From: Azospirillum tabaci
GTDB taxonomy: Bacteria > Pseudomonadota > Alphaproteobacteria > Azospirillales > Azospirillaceae
Direction: 5' to 3'
Assembly (NCBI RefSeq): GCF_014596085.1
Contig: NZ_JACCJY010000038.1
Coordinates: 1 to 60,271, forward strand
DNA: 60,271 bases
Shown: positions 28,401-35,515 of the stretch, piece by piece
How positions within the stretch are numbered: the stretch's first letter is position 1
Layout of the letters: each line of letters begins with the position of its first letter
The notes under the pieces: model-generated
The model's database searches: none
What the model saw: only the letters and a program-made list of their open reading frames with translations
What the model was told of the DNA's origin: nothing
Program-made: the position numbers and the translations under genes

Positions 28401-28879
28401 GCCATGTGGTTGAGCTGCGCGATGACCTCGGTTCCATTCCACGTGGTCCGCCGGCGGCCGCGGCGGGGGCCTTGCAGGGCGGCGAGCGCCTCGCCGATCA
28501 CGGCAGCCGGATCGCCTCGCCGCCCGACCACCGGCAGCACGGCCCACCCGGCATCGCCGGGTGGGATCAAGGAGACGAGCTGTCTTGCCGTTTCCTCGCC
28601 GATCGCCGCGAGCGCCTGGTCGCGCAAACGCCCGGAGGGGCCAAGCAGCGCAGCCATCGCCACGGCGAGGCTGGATTTGCCGCAGCCATATGGGCCGGTC
28701 CACGTGAACGCGCCTTGGCCGGTTTCGGCGACCTGGCGCGCCATGGTGAGCAGCGCGTCCGCCGCGGACGGGGGGCAGACGAATCCCTCGAGGGCGGTCG
28801 CGCCGATGTCGGTGTCGATGCGGATCGAGCGCTGGAAGCGCCGATTGACGCGGACAACGTCGCTAAGCAGGGTGGTCAT
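25424..28879 (-). CDS. sspC: SspC-like large ATPase of the phosphorothioation system
   Basis: 1151 residues. A P-loop near the N-terminus (TGPYGCGKSS, about 61-70) and Walker B LLVLIDEMGKF (about 168-178) mark an AAA/STAND-like ATPase; the remaining 900 residues are mostly helical with no other domain I can name. Length and position (between DUF4007 and the PAPS-reductase-type protein) match SspC, which provides ATPase activity to the SspABCD modification complex. Both ends overlap neighbours by 4 bp (ATGA), so sspB-sspC-sspD are translationally coupled. Confidence 0.82.
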   Translation of the reverse strand: MTTLLSDVVRVNRRFQRSIRIDTDIGATALEGFVCPPSAADALLTMARQVAETGQGAFTWTGPYGCGKSSLAVAMAALLGPSGRLRDQALAAIGEETARQLVSLIPPGDAGWAVLPVVGRRGDPAAVIGEALAALQGPRRGRRRTTWNGTEVIAQLNHMATEGPGAGLLVLIDEMGKFLEEAAVGGTDVYFFQQLAEAAFHSNRRLVVIGILHQAFDDYAHRLAREVRDEWLKIQGRFADIPINVAGEEQIELIARAIECDHRPDANGVLAAGVAEAIRRNRPGTGNGLERRLHECWPLHPVVASLLGPLSRRRFGQNQRSVFGFLNSAEPHGFQEFLRGTVVGTDVTYEPNRLWDYLRANLEPSILASPDGHRWSLAVEAVERCEARGGDAQHLRLVKTIALIDLFKERSGLLPSPEVLAHALPVLGRSKLDALLEELKGWSIIIYKRHQGAFAIYAGSDFEIDAAVDEARARMTGIDLAKLRSLALLQPVVAKRHYHETGALRWFDMDIAALANGAECVQAYRPQNGATGLFLLLIGTQGENEPRARRLREQAAAAARDWPVAIGWSRDSYTIRELAMELLALETVRAERPELHGDAVARREVNARVARAAAELEEGLRRAFLSATWIVSAVSDGTDATDGQITALPQQTGFAGLSPAASYLADQRYKKSPRLKNELLNRIKPSSNAVAAQKGLLRAMVERVGEPDLGFVDGYPAERGLFSSLLEKTGLYQESRDQPGRWRFVEPVAGHDAGLADLWDAADKLFRGAGAGGDTVAALYKAWQAPPFGVRDGVLPVLAIAFLLSRIDRLAVYLDGVFQPRLGALLIDRLTQDPSSVRLRWSDVTEFHLHVLTGIADLVAEFGGTPAGPAHPEPIAIARGLVAVVTGLKPWVLKTTRLSPTAVKVRDLAKRANDPNKFLLDDIPNLFGGGHGASAADASPVIAAVREGLSELVGIYPQMLRELEAVMLAELRVRERGPAELAELHSRAETVLGLTGNYRLDAFATRLKGYSGLEEEIEGIASLAANRPPRDWVDRDIDQARIEVAALAQQFLKAESLAHVKGRPDKRFRMSIVLSDPHRASPISPDFDIAESQRNQVEELAEELLHILVRKGAERDVALAALTELAARLAENEPAGFVTTATNAVRRRRVS

Positions 28880-29874
28880 GCGGCCCTCGCGCCGGAGTGG
28901 GAAGTGAAAAGCCGCTTCAGGTGCTTGAAGGGCTTGGCTGCCTTGGGGTCAGGCGAGTAGACCTGCCGCAAACCGGTCGACTCATCCCAGCGGATCGCTC
29001 CCTTGGTGAGATCGGTCAACCGAGCCAATCGGTCGGCGACTGTTTCCTCATCGAGCAGGAAGACTCGTCCGGGAGAGCCCGGCTCGTGGGTGAGCGTCTC
29101 GACCGAGAATTCGCCCCGCTTGGGAAAGAGGGTCGTCCAGAACTGAACAAGCCCAAACAAGAAGACCTCGTCGGGCAGCGTCGGTTTAGGGCCTCGACGG
29201 AACTGGAACGCGCCACCGACCTCGACGGGCTGGATTAGAAAAAGCTCAGCCAGTGGGCATTCCAGGCTCTCTTCATGGGAGGCGCGGCTTGTCGAGAGGC
29301 GCGCCACGTATGTCCGGATGAAACATTCAACATCTCGACGCAGCGTGGTTTCGGTGATTCGGGATTCTCGCAACCGCCCCGCCTCGCGCAGCTCCTCGCA
29401 CCGGCGCAGCAGCCGTGTCCGCAGCAGCTCGCGGCTGAAGGTCGGCTCATGGAACTCGTTGAACGCCCAGTACCAAGTCGTCGCGCGCCCCGGCATCGAG
29501 GCAAAATGCCAATGGATCAACCAGAGGGAGGCCGGGTGCTCCAAGTAGGGATCGGCTTCGCCTAGGATGAGCCTGCCAAGCTCGGTGGTGTAGAGCCGTG
29601 CGGGATCTTCCCCCTCTGCGCCGCCATTGCGCAGTATTCCTGACGCCAGCGACCAATGCCGCATAGACGCCACCATATTTTTCCCGACACCGAAGTTGGC
29701 AATCGCGTCGTCGGTAGTAAATATGGACCTGCTGTCAAATTCTTCACGTTCTTCATCAGGAAAAATGGCATCGAATGACTTCTTTAGCCAGCCATAACGC
29801 AGCGGGAATGTTTCATGCCCGGCAAATTGAAGCTTAAATCTCTCGTCGTCGAGCAAACTGCGCACCATGACCAC
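28876..29874 (-). CDS. sspB: SspB-like DUF4007 protein
   Basis: 332 residues. FAGHETFPLRYGWLKKSFD (about 17-35) and FGVGKNMVASMRHW are hallmark DUF4007 sequences. SspB is a DNA-binding/nicking component that makes the sulphur insertion site accessible in SspABCD. It is the first gene of the minus-strand unit and faces sspA across a 146-bp divergent control region. The start may be the first ATG or the one two codons later (MVMVRSLL). Confidence 0.87.
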   Translation of the reverse strand: MVMVRSLLDDERFKLQFAGHETFPLRYGWLKKSFDAIFPDEEREEFDSRSIFTTDDAIANFGVGKNMVASMRHWSLASGILRNGGAEGEDPARLYTTELGRLILGEADPYLEHPASLWLIHWHFASMPGRATTWYWAFNEFHEPTFSRELLRTRLLRRCEELREAGRLRESRITETTLRRDVECFIRTYVARLSTSRASHEESLECPLAELFLIQPVEVGGAFQFRRGPKPTLPDEVFLFGLVQFWTTLFPKRGEFSVETLTHEPGSPGRVFLLDEETVADRLARLTDLTKGAIRWDESTGLRQVYSPDPKAAKPFKHLKRLFTSHSGARAA

Positions 29875-29879
29875 CGTCT

Positions 29880-29958
29880 GACTGGAACCCTCTGCCAGTT
29901 GAGAATAGAGCGCTCCTGTTGTACGGTCAATGCATCCGACTGGCGCTTACCGCCAGTC
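29880..29958. promoter_or_regulatory. paired operator-like sites in the sspB/sspA divergent promoter
   Basis: Two inverted repeats of identical design, ACTGG-N9-CCAGT, lie at 29881-29899 and 29939-29957; the second extends to GACTGGCG-CTTAC-CGCCAGTC. Their centres are 58 bp apart, within the 146-bp gap between the two divergent starts (29874 minus, 30021 plus). This is what a repressor of both arms would use; the DGQHR proteins encoded on both sides are candidates only by location. Confidence 0.6.
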
Positions 29959-30020
29959 CGCTATCCTTAGAACGCCACGCGCGTCAAGCGGGGTATAGGA
30001 ACAAAAGGGTAACGTAAAGA

Positions 30021-31196
30021 ATGGAAGAGCAACCCCCATCGAGCAAAGCCGGAATTTACATGGATTATCAAGCCACTACGCCCGTTGATCGACGGGTGTA
30101 CAAGGCGATGGAAGCACACTTTTTGGAACAGTACGGGAACCCGCACGCCGCCGATCACGCGTTTGGGTGGCAGGCAGAGTCCGCCGTTAGCGAAGCACGG
30201 TGGCGAATCGGGGCGGCCATCGGCGCGGATGCGGATGAAATCGTGTTCACGTCGGGTGCGACTGAGTCCAACAATCTTGCCCTGCTCGGGATCGCGCGCG
30301 CCATGCCGGCGCCGCGGCGCCGCGTCTTGGTTAGCGCCATCGAGCACAAATGCGTGCTCGGCGCTGCCCGCGCCTTGTCGGAGGAAGGCTTCGAAATCGT
30401 CACGATCCCCTGCGGCAACGATGGCATCGTCGACCCAGCGACTGTCGCGCAGGTTGTCGACCGGCAGACGGCTTTGGTGTCGGTCATGACGGTCAACAAT
30501 GAAATCGGTACAGAGCAGCCGATCGCTGAGATTGCAGCCCTGTGCCGCTCGGTCGGCGCTGTGTTCCATACCGACGCTGCGCAGGCGCTCGCGGTGCAAG
30601 CCCTCGACGTTCGGGAGCTTGGCGTTGACCTGCTGAGCCTGTCAGCGCACAAGGTCTATGGCCCTAAGGGCATCGGGGCGCTGTTCATCCGCCGTGACCT
30701 GCCGGTGCGTCCGCGACCGATCATTCATGGAGGTGGCCAGGAGGGCGGGCTGCGTTCGGGAACGCTGCCGACCCCGCTGTGCGTCGGCTTCGGAGAAGCT
30801 TGTGCACTGTTGAGTCGAGAGCGCGAGGCGGAGATCGTGCAAATCCGCACTCTGCGGGATCGGCTTCTTTCCGGCTTGCAAGCGAGCATACCCGGGCTCT
30901 GCGTGAATGGGTCTTTGGCGCATCGCCATCCGGGCAATCTCAATGTCCGTATTCCCGGCGTTGAGGCCAGCCTGCTTCTCAACGCCGTCCAACCGCGGCT
31001 TGCCGCGTCCGCAGGGGCCGCGTGCACGTCCGGCATTCCGGAGCCGTCCCACGTGCTGCGGAGCATAGGGTTGCCCACTAGCGCTGCTGATGAGTCGATC
31101 CGGTTGAGCCTCGGTCGCTTCACAACGGAGCAGGAGATTGAGGCTGCCGTGCTGCTATTGAGCGCCGCGGCCGAGGAGATCCGGCGGGCGCTTTAG
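30021..31196 (+). CDS. sspA: cysteine desulfurase of the phosphorothioation system (SspA/DndA-like)
   Basis: 391 residues of the NifS/IscS fold. The PLP Lys is in LSLSAHKVYGPKG (Lys 211), the His/Asp set in AIEHK and VFHTDAAQAL, and the catalytic Cys in AGAACTSGIPEPSH (Cys 335). It supplies persulfide sulphur to SspD. It is divergent from sspBCD, as expected for an Ssp-type locus, and shares its control region. The first ATG at 30021 adds 13 residues before MDYQATTPVD; ATG 30060 is an alternative start. Its 3' end overlaps a convergent small gene by 42 bp. Confidence 0.88.
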   Translation: MEEQPPSSKAGIYMDYQATTPVDRRVYKAMEAHFLEQYGNPHAADHAFGWQAESAVSEARWRIGAAIGADADEIVFTSGATESNNLALLGIARAMPAPRRRVLVSAIEHKCVLGAARALSEEGFEIVTIPCGNDGIVDPATVAQVVDRQTALVSVMTVNNEIGTEQPIAEIAALCRSVGAVFHTDAAQALAVQALDVRELGVDLLSLSAHKVYGPKGIGALFIRRDLPVRPRPIIHGGGQEGGLRSGTLPTPLCVGFGEACALLSREREAEIVQIRTLRDRLLSGLQASIPGLCVNGSLAHRHPGNLNVRIPGVEASLLLNAVQPRLAASAGAACTSGIPEPSHVLRSIGLPTSAADESIRLSLGRFTTEQEIEAAVLLLSAAAEEIRRAL

Positions 31197-31529
31197 CTCG
31201 GACACCACGGCTCCTTGGACCGTGTAGACAACGCGCACTCGGCAGGATGTGATGTGGGGATGCTCCTGCTGCAGGTCCTGCGCGACTCCCTCGATTTCGT
31301 CAGGGTACTCGAGTCCGAGCATGCTCTGGATGCTCCCCTCCAGCTCCTCGGGGATCCGAAAAACGGTAACGGTGAATTCGTCGTGGAAGTGGGGGTCTCG
31401 AGGGGCGCAGAAGGCGTCCATCTGGTCATAATAGCTCTTCACCGCGGCGCAGGGGTCCTTCCCCCACACCAACATGCCGTAGTTTTCAGCCTCAATGACG
31501 GCGATGTGAAGGCGGGACTGCTCAGGCAT
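31155..31529 (-). CDS. small protein of unknown function in the Ssp locus
   Basis: 124 residues, acidic to neutral, with mixed helix and strand (LHIAVIEAENYGMLVWG, HDEFTVTVFRIPEELEG, ITSCRVRVVYTVQGAVV). GGAG lies eight bases before ATG 31529. It is probably the last gene of the minus-strand unit GIY-YIG2-DGQHR2 and ends inside the sspA 3' end (42-bp convergent overlap), which could produce antisense effects on sspA. No family recognised. Confidence 0.65.
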   Translation of the reverse strand: MPEQSRLHIAVIEAENYGMLVWGKDPCAAVKSYYDQMDAFCAPRDPHFHDEFTVTVFRIPEELEGSIQSMLGLEYPDEIEGVAQDLQQEHPHITSCRVRVVYTVQGAVVSELKRPPDLLGRGAQ

Positions 31530-31589
31530 CGGAGTTCTCCAACGTGTGACGATCGCGGATCACGCCTTAGTCGCTCAACGAATTTAGAT

Positions 31590-31625
31590 TGGCGCGCCTC
31601 TGCCGCCAGAAGCGGAGGCGCGCCA
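31590..31625 (-). terminator. 14-bp hairpin after the DGQHR2 gene
   Basis: TGGCGCGCCTCTGC (31590-31603), 8-nt loop, GCGGAGGCGCGCCA (31612-31625), with one T-G wobble. It is 12 bp beyond the stop of the minus-strand DGQHR gene at 31637. There is no clear T tract, so it may attenuate rather than end transcription into the 124-residue gene. Confidence 0.5.
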
Positions 31626-31636
31626 GCCGGGGAGGG

Positions 31637-32953
31637 TTAGGCGGCTTTTGCCGTGGCTTCGCCGAGGAACTTCTTGGCCTCCGATGCGGTGTAGATCTCG
31701 CCTTCGACCGGCTTCGGCAGGTCTTCGTCAGGCTTGCCGCGGGCGCTGGTGAACGAGCGCCAAGCAGCGGCCTTGATCTTCTCGTCGAGCTTGTCCGCCG
31801 CGATCAGGTAGCAGATCAGCGTCGCCATGCGTTCGCGGGCCTCTCCCCCGGCATCGATGGTGCCACCGGACTTGATGATGATGTCGCGCCACAGCTCTGC
31901 CCCCATGCTCCAATCGGGGATGCGGTTGACTCGCTTCACGGCATCGACCAGCGTCAGTTTGCCGAGCGCCATGCTCCGCAAGACCCCATCGACGAGGGCG
32001 AGCTGCGCCGCCGGCTTGAACAAGAGCGCGGTCATCGCCTCGTCCTTGCGCATCTCGGGAATCCTCGACAGATCCGTCAGCGCGGTCTGGTAGGGCTCGA
32101 TGTGCTCGAGCAGTGTTTCCCACAGTTTCGTGACGTGCTCGGTGTAGGTGTCCAGCGCGTCGTCGTCGGGGCGATCCTGCGGGTCGAGCTTGGCCACCTT
32201 GTCGTGCGCCAGGACCAGCTTCACCGTCTCATAGACGACGCTGATGGTGGTCAGGCGGGTCGAGCGGGTCGTCAGCGTGTTGTTCTTCCACTCCACCACG
32301 TCTTCGGACTTCTTGCCGTACACCCGAGACCCCAACGGCGCGCCGTCGCGCAGCAAGCGGCGGGCAACGATGGCGTAGCCGTCGTCCTCGCTGGTGATGA
32401 TGTTGTCGCCACGACTCGTCTGCTTGGCATAGCGGTTGACGGTGTTGAAGATGCGGCGCGTCTTGACGTCGTTTTCGTAGTTGATGAACAGCACGCAGAC
32501 CTCGTCGTCCGGCACCTCCGCCGCGAAGTCCCCCTCGGCATCCCCCTGCTGCACTAGGCGCAGCGCAAGCAGTCGATGCTGGCCGTCGAGCACGATCAGC
32601 GCCCCCCCGTCGATGGTCAGGAAACCGATCTGCTGGGCGATCTGCTTGTACGCGGCGGGCACGCTCTTCGCGAGCTCAGCCATGGTCTCGAACTCGACCT
32701 TGCCGTTGTAGACCAGCACGATGAGCGAGCCGAAGAAGCGGTCTGCATTGCGCACGATGTACGGTGCGAGCTGGTTCTTGATGCGCTTCAGGTCGGCGTC
32801 GCGCTGCATGCGTTCCTCGATGCCGAGGTTGGCCCAGCGGTCCATTTCCTTGGGCGGGCGAACGGCCTGCACCAAGTCGCGGACTTTCATGGTGGTCTCG
32901 AAGTACTCTGTGTTGCCGAGCTTCGCCTTGATGGCGGGAATCAGAATGGCCAT
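31637..32953 (-). CDS. DGQHR-domain protein (DndB-like)
   Basis: 438 residues. IVLDGQHRLLALRL (DGQHR at about 123-127) is the DndB family signature, preceded by LIVLVYNGKVEFETM and followed by a helical half with DNIITSEDDGYAIVARRLL and HVTKLWETLLEHI. DndB-type proteins regulate or modulate phosphorothioation. It is the second DGQHR protein of this locus and begins 25 bp after a GIY-YIG gene on the same strand. The identity to the 809-residue copy is limited to the motif region by eye. Confidence 0.78.
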   Translation of the reverse strand: MAILIPAIKAKLGNTEYFETTMKVRDLVQAVRPPKEMDRWANLGIEERMQRDADLKRIKNQLAPYIVRNADRFFGSLIVLVYNGKVEFETMAELAKSVPAAYKQIAQQIGFLTIDGGALIVLDGQHRLLALRLVQQGDAEGDFAAEVPDDEVCVLFINYENDVKTRRIFNTVNRYAKQTSRGDNIITSEDDGYAIVARRLLRDGAPLGSRVYGKKSEDVVEWKNNTLTTRSTRLTTISVVYETVKLVLAHDKVAKLDPQDRPDDDALDTYTEHVTKLWETLLEHIEPYQTALTDLSRIPEMRKDEAMTALLFKPAAQLALVDGVLRSMALGKLTLVDAVKRVNRIPDWSMGAELWRDIIIKSGGTIDAGGEARERMATLICYLIAADKLDEKIKAAAWRSFTSARGKPDEDLPKPVEGEIYTASEAKKFLGEATAKAA

Positions 32954-32978
32954 GGTGCGTCTCCTTGAGGAAGGGGAT

Positions 32979-33422
32979 TCAGTTGGGGGCGCCGGGGATC
33001 AGCCGGTTGCACGGCGGCTGAAGCCAAGAGACAAGGCGGCGCTCAAGCGTGGCACGGTCGCTCTCGGCCTCAACGAGGATCCAGGAGAAGGCAACCTCGC
33101 CGAACGGATGGCGCCGGGCGACCAGCAAGAGCTCGTTGTCGGCGATCCAGAAATGCTCGTTGAAGCGGCGGCGGAGCAGGTTGGTGCGCCCGACGTAGAG
33201 GACGCCGCGCAGATCGTGGATCAGGTAAACTCCGGCGTTGTCGGGAACGAGCATGCCATAAGTCGGGAGGAACGGAGCCGAGCCGCTCGGCTCCATCTGA
33301 ACAGGGGTGCGCAGCAGAGCCCGGTTGTAGCCGTGTAGGGTGGGCGGCTTGCGCGGACCATGCGGCGCCGGTTGCGCTTTGGTGCGGTCCGCCGAAACCG
33401 GCGGGCAGGGGCGGAACGGCAT
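32979..33422 (-). CDS. GIY-YIG nuclease-domain protein
   Basis: 147 residues. The C-terminal two thirds form a compact GIY-YIG domain with all expected residues: NAGVYLIHDLRGVLYVGRT (GIY and YIG strands nine residues apart), NLLRRRFNEHF (Arg, His), TLERRLVSWL (metal-binding Glu) and PPCNRLIP (Asn). The N-terminal 50 residues are Pro/Arg-rich. ATG 33422 is chosen because GAGGG precedes it; the frame remains open to 33497. It heads the unit GIY-YIG2-DGQHR2-small gene. Small GIY-YIG proteins of this form nick or cut DNA; association with an Ssp locus is unusual and noted in the findings. Confidence 0.78.
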   Translation of the reverse strand: MPFRPCPPVSADRTKAQPAPHGPRKPPTLHGYNRALLRTPVQMEPSGSAPFLPTYGMLVPDNAGVYLIHDLRGVLYVGRTNLLRRRFNEHFWIADNELLLVARRHPFGEVAFSWILVEAESDRATLERRLVSWLQPPCNRLIPGAPN

Positions 33423-33957
33423 CAAACCCTCATTGTTTGTGGTGAACGGCTCACTGTTCACCGTTTTTTTCGGTTTGTATGCGCAAACATATGCCATGCA
33501 GGATCCGATTCTGTCAACGGAATGATGGCAAAACTATCGCGATTTCGTCAGCACATGCCAGTTGTTTGCGCAAACATATAAGGGGAGATGCCTTTTTTCT
33601 TTTGTGTACCAATGGTTTAGCGGAAAACGTCAAGTCAAAGCCTGGCGTATCGACTGAGGCAGGCCGCAGCTTTGAATGGATGTCATGGTATGGTTGTTCT
33701 CATTTTGGAAGGACCAGGGCCACGCTAGGCGCACGGGCAACCTTCCGCCGCTAACGCCGCTGATATGCGGCAGGGCGCATACGGACAATTAGCTCAGCGA
33801 TAGTCCGCCGGCAGTCATTCCACCGCCCGCATGCGGGCACGTTCTCATCCGCCGAATGCCGACTTTCACCGCGCCACCGCCGCGCAGCGCTCTAGCAGTA
33901 GGGGGACGCCCCCATGATGCTGTTTTCGCCAGACGCAACGCACAAGGAGGCGGTGAC
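33423..33957. other. intergenic region, only the operator-like repeats seen
   Basis: About 535 bp between the GIY-YIG gene (minus) and the next plus-strand gene. Apart from the paired repeats at 33473-33580 I see no gene. A short stretch at 33785-33805 looks like a tRNA D arm but has no tRNA around it. Confidence 0.45.
33473..33580. promoter_or_regulatory. paired operator-like repeats upstream of the GIY-YIG2/DGQHR2 unit
   Basis: A 12-bp direct repeat GCGCAAACATAT occurs at 33481-33492 and 33568-33579 (87 bp apart). Each lies in an inverted repeat: GTTTG-N6-CAAAC at 33473-33488 and GTTTG-CG-CAAAC at 33564-33575. The first is about 50 bp from the chosen start on the minus strand. Probable promoter/operator region. 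Confidence 0.55.
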
Positions 33958-34401
33958 ATGATGATTCGAGAGCGACGGGGCCAGCGGCGGTGGACGATCC
34001 AGCTGATCCGAACTACCTACGCCTCGGCCCTAGGGCGAGGGCAACAGAAGGTCGTGGGCAAGTTCTCGGCATTCGACGACACGCTGCCGACTGCCGTGTC
34101 GGCAGCCCTGACGCCGCAGGAGCGCGAGCAAGTCGAGGCGTGGCTGGCCGAACGCCGCCGTCGCAGGGCGGCGCTGCTGGTAGACAACGCGGCCGTGAAC
34201 CTCGTGCGTTCCGCTGGCGACCTAGTTCTGGCCGCATCCAGTCCCGGCGAGTTGAGCCGCATCCGGGCAGCAATGGAGCACGCTCGCCTCGTCTACGCCG
34301 TGCAGCATCTACTGCAATCGGTGTATGGCGCGGAAATCCGAATCGTTGTCAGAGCCAAGGCCGCTCAAGCCGGTTACGGCACGGTCGCTTCCCTCGGCTG
34401 A
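33958..34401 (+). CDS. hypothetical protein
   Basis: 147 residues starting MMIRERRGQRRWTIQLIRTT, with an excellent ribosome site (AAGGAGG seven bases before ATG 33958). The N-terminal 50 residues are basic and strand-rich (KVVGKFSAFDD), then an amphipathic helix LTPQEREQVEAWLAERRRRR and further helices to the end. A rho-independent terminator with T4 follows. It looks like a single-gene transcription unit. No family recognised; the basic N-terminus would suit nucleic-acid binding. Confidence 0.7.
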   Translation: MMIRERRGQRRWTIQLIRTTYASALGRGQQKVVGKFSAFDDTLPTAVSAALTPQEREQVEAWLAERRRRRAALLVDNAAVNLVRSAGDLVLAASSPGELSRIRAAMEHARLVYAVQHLLQSVYGAEIRIVVRAKAAQAGYGTVASLG

Positions 34402-34407
34402 TCAGTT

Positions 34408-34458
34408 GCGGCATTCCGGTTCGTTGCTCAGCCAAGCTTGGCCCGGAATGCCGCTTTT
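34408..34458 (+). terminator. rho-independent terminator
   Basis: GCGGCATTCCGG (34408-34419) pairs perfectly with CCGGAATGCCGC (34443-34454), followed by TTTT. The 23-nt loop contains the palindrome GCCAAGCTTGGC. It is 6 bp after the stop of the preceding gene. Confidence 0.85.
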
Positions 34459-34539
34459 GACGCCAGCCCTCCGAACAACTCTGGGCGACTGATATAGAAA
34501 AGAACCCCACCCTTTTCTTAACGCAAGCCGCGCCTTCCT

Positions 34540-34905
34540 CTAAATAACTTCCAACTTTCTATCGGACTTCGTTTCTGTAACTTTTATCTTTCTTACCTCT
34601 GTATTTGGGCTTGCATCTTTGCAGTGCTCCATGAATCTGTAAACACTTTCGCCCCCATCATAGTCGTCATCTTCCATCATATCATAGTATTTTCCTTCAA
34701 GTACTTTGGGGACTTTAACGCACTCTATTTCATACTCATAATAATGATCGTCCGGAAGTTCGAACGAGCAGTAGCCTCCATCTTTGCTCTCAGCGTCATC
34801 AAGCGCTTCTTCTATCGTTGAGCCTTCTCCAGCGTGCGCCCACATACCGTCAGCCGAAAATATGTAAAGGCTGGAAGCACTCTGCTGATTTGTGTTGGAT
34901 GACAT
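34540..34905 (-). CDS. small acidic protein, AT-rich gene
   Basis: 121 residues (MSSNTNQQSASSLYIFSADG onward), strongly acidic in the middle (YYDMMEDDDYDGGE). GC content is clearly lower than around it (many TTT, ATA, AGT codons), so it is probably a recent import from another source. ATG 34920 five codons upstream is an alternative start. No family recognised. It stands between a terminator and the recombinase operon, so it is likely its own unit. Confidence 0.6.
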   Translation of the reverse strand: MSSNTNQQSASSLYIFSADGMWAHAGEGSTIEEALDDAESKDGGYCSFELPDDHYYEYEIECVKVPKVLEGKYYDMMEDDDYDGGESVYRFMEHCKDASPNTEVRKIKVTETKSDRKLEVI

Positions 34906-35027
34906 TTCAGGCCCTATCATAGCTATATGTTCGGTCCGGCACTCCTTTTTTAGGATTTTCCACCGGATGGCCGTTATCTTACATGGTATGCATCTGTTTT
35001 GGCAATATCAACTCGCACAAACAACCT

Positions 35028-35153
35028 TTAGGATACGGCCCCATGTTCTTCATCCGGGGTGCTCGGGTCTGCGTCGCCTGCGCGATCCGCGGCGACGGCC
35101 TCGTTGGTCGCCGGCGTCCAATCCGGTTTGCCGATCAGCTCGCTGTTGCGCAT
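35028..35153 (-). CDS. possible small acidic protein
   Basis: 41 residues reading MRNSELIGKPDWTPATNEAV and an acidic tail (ADPSTPDEEHGAV). The composition is protein-like and the frame continues upstream (as DTDQHFGVG) to a TAG, so the true start may be further up. It lies downstream of the 59-residue gene on the same strand. A competing frame over the same DNA is Arg-rich and less protein-like. Confidence 0.3.
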   Translation of the reverse strand: MRNSELIGKPDWTPATNEAVAADRAGDADPSTPDEEHGAVS

Positions 35154-35282
35154 GCCTACCCCGAAGTGCTGGTCCGTGTCCGCAGGCCGACATTCCCGGT
35201 CTCGCGCCCTCGAGCGAGGGCGGCCAACAACCGGCCGCTTCCATCCGGCGCCCCCGCCCTACGGGGTTGGCTAACTCCACGG

Positions 35283-35462
35283 TCATGGGGACGGCGGCAC
35301 GGGCGCGGAGCGCCACCGCACGATCGCGCGCACGGCAGACAGGGCATCCTCGTTGCGCTCGATCGGGAAGTACCGGCGCAGCTCGGCCACGGCCGACCAT
35401 TCGCCGCCGTCGTCGAAGGCGCGGCGGATGGCGGTGCGCTCCTCTTCGCTCACCACGAACAT
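35283..35462 (-). CDS. small protein downstream of the tyrosine recombinase
   Basis: 59 residues: MFVVSEEERTAIRRAFDDGG, then EWSAVAELRRYFPIERNEDA and a short tail with IVRWRSAP. AAGGAGAG stands just before ATG 35462. Two amphipathic helices and a Trp-containing tail suggest a compact helical protein. It follows the recombinase by 53 bp on the same strand, so it likely belongs to the same operon. Similar small genes accompany the other recombinase of this window. Unknown function. Confidence 0.6.
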   Translation of the reverse strand: MFVVSEEERTAIRRAFDDGGEWSAVAELRRYFPIERNEDALSAVRAIVRWRSAPVPPSP

Positions 35463-35515
35463 CGTCTCTCCTTACCTCTCGGGGTCTGCGGCGCGCCTGG
35501 GGACGCCTCGCCCGG

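Noticed and set aside
27092..28960. 622-codon open frame on the plus strand opposite sspC
   Set aside because: It is an antisense shadow of the ATPase gene in GC-rich DNA; its composition is His/Gln/Arg-rich with no domain, and the minus strand has clear Walker motifs.
33781..33810. Sequence like a tRNA D arm (AATTAGCTCAGCGATAG)
   Set aside because: No acceptor, anticodon or T arm can be built around it.
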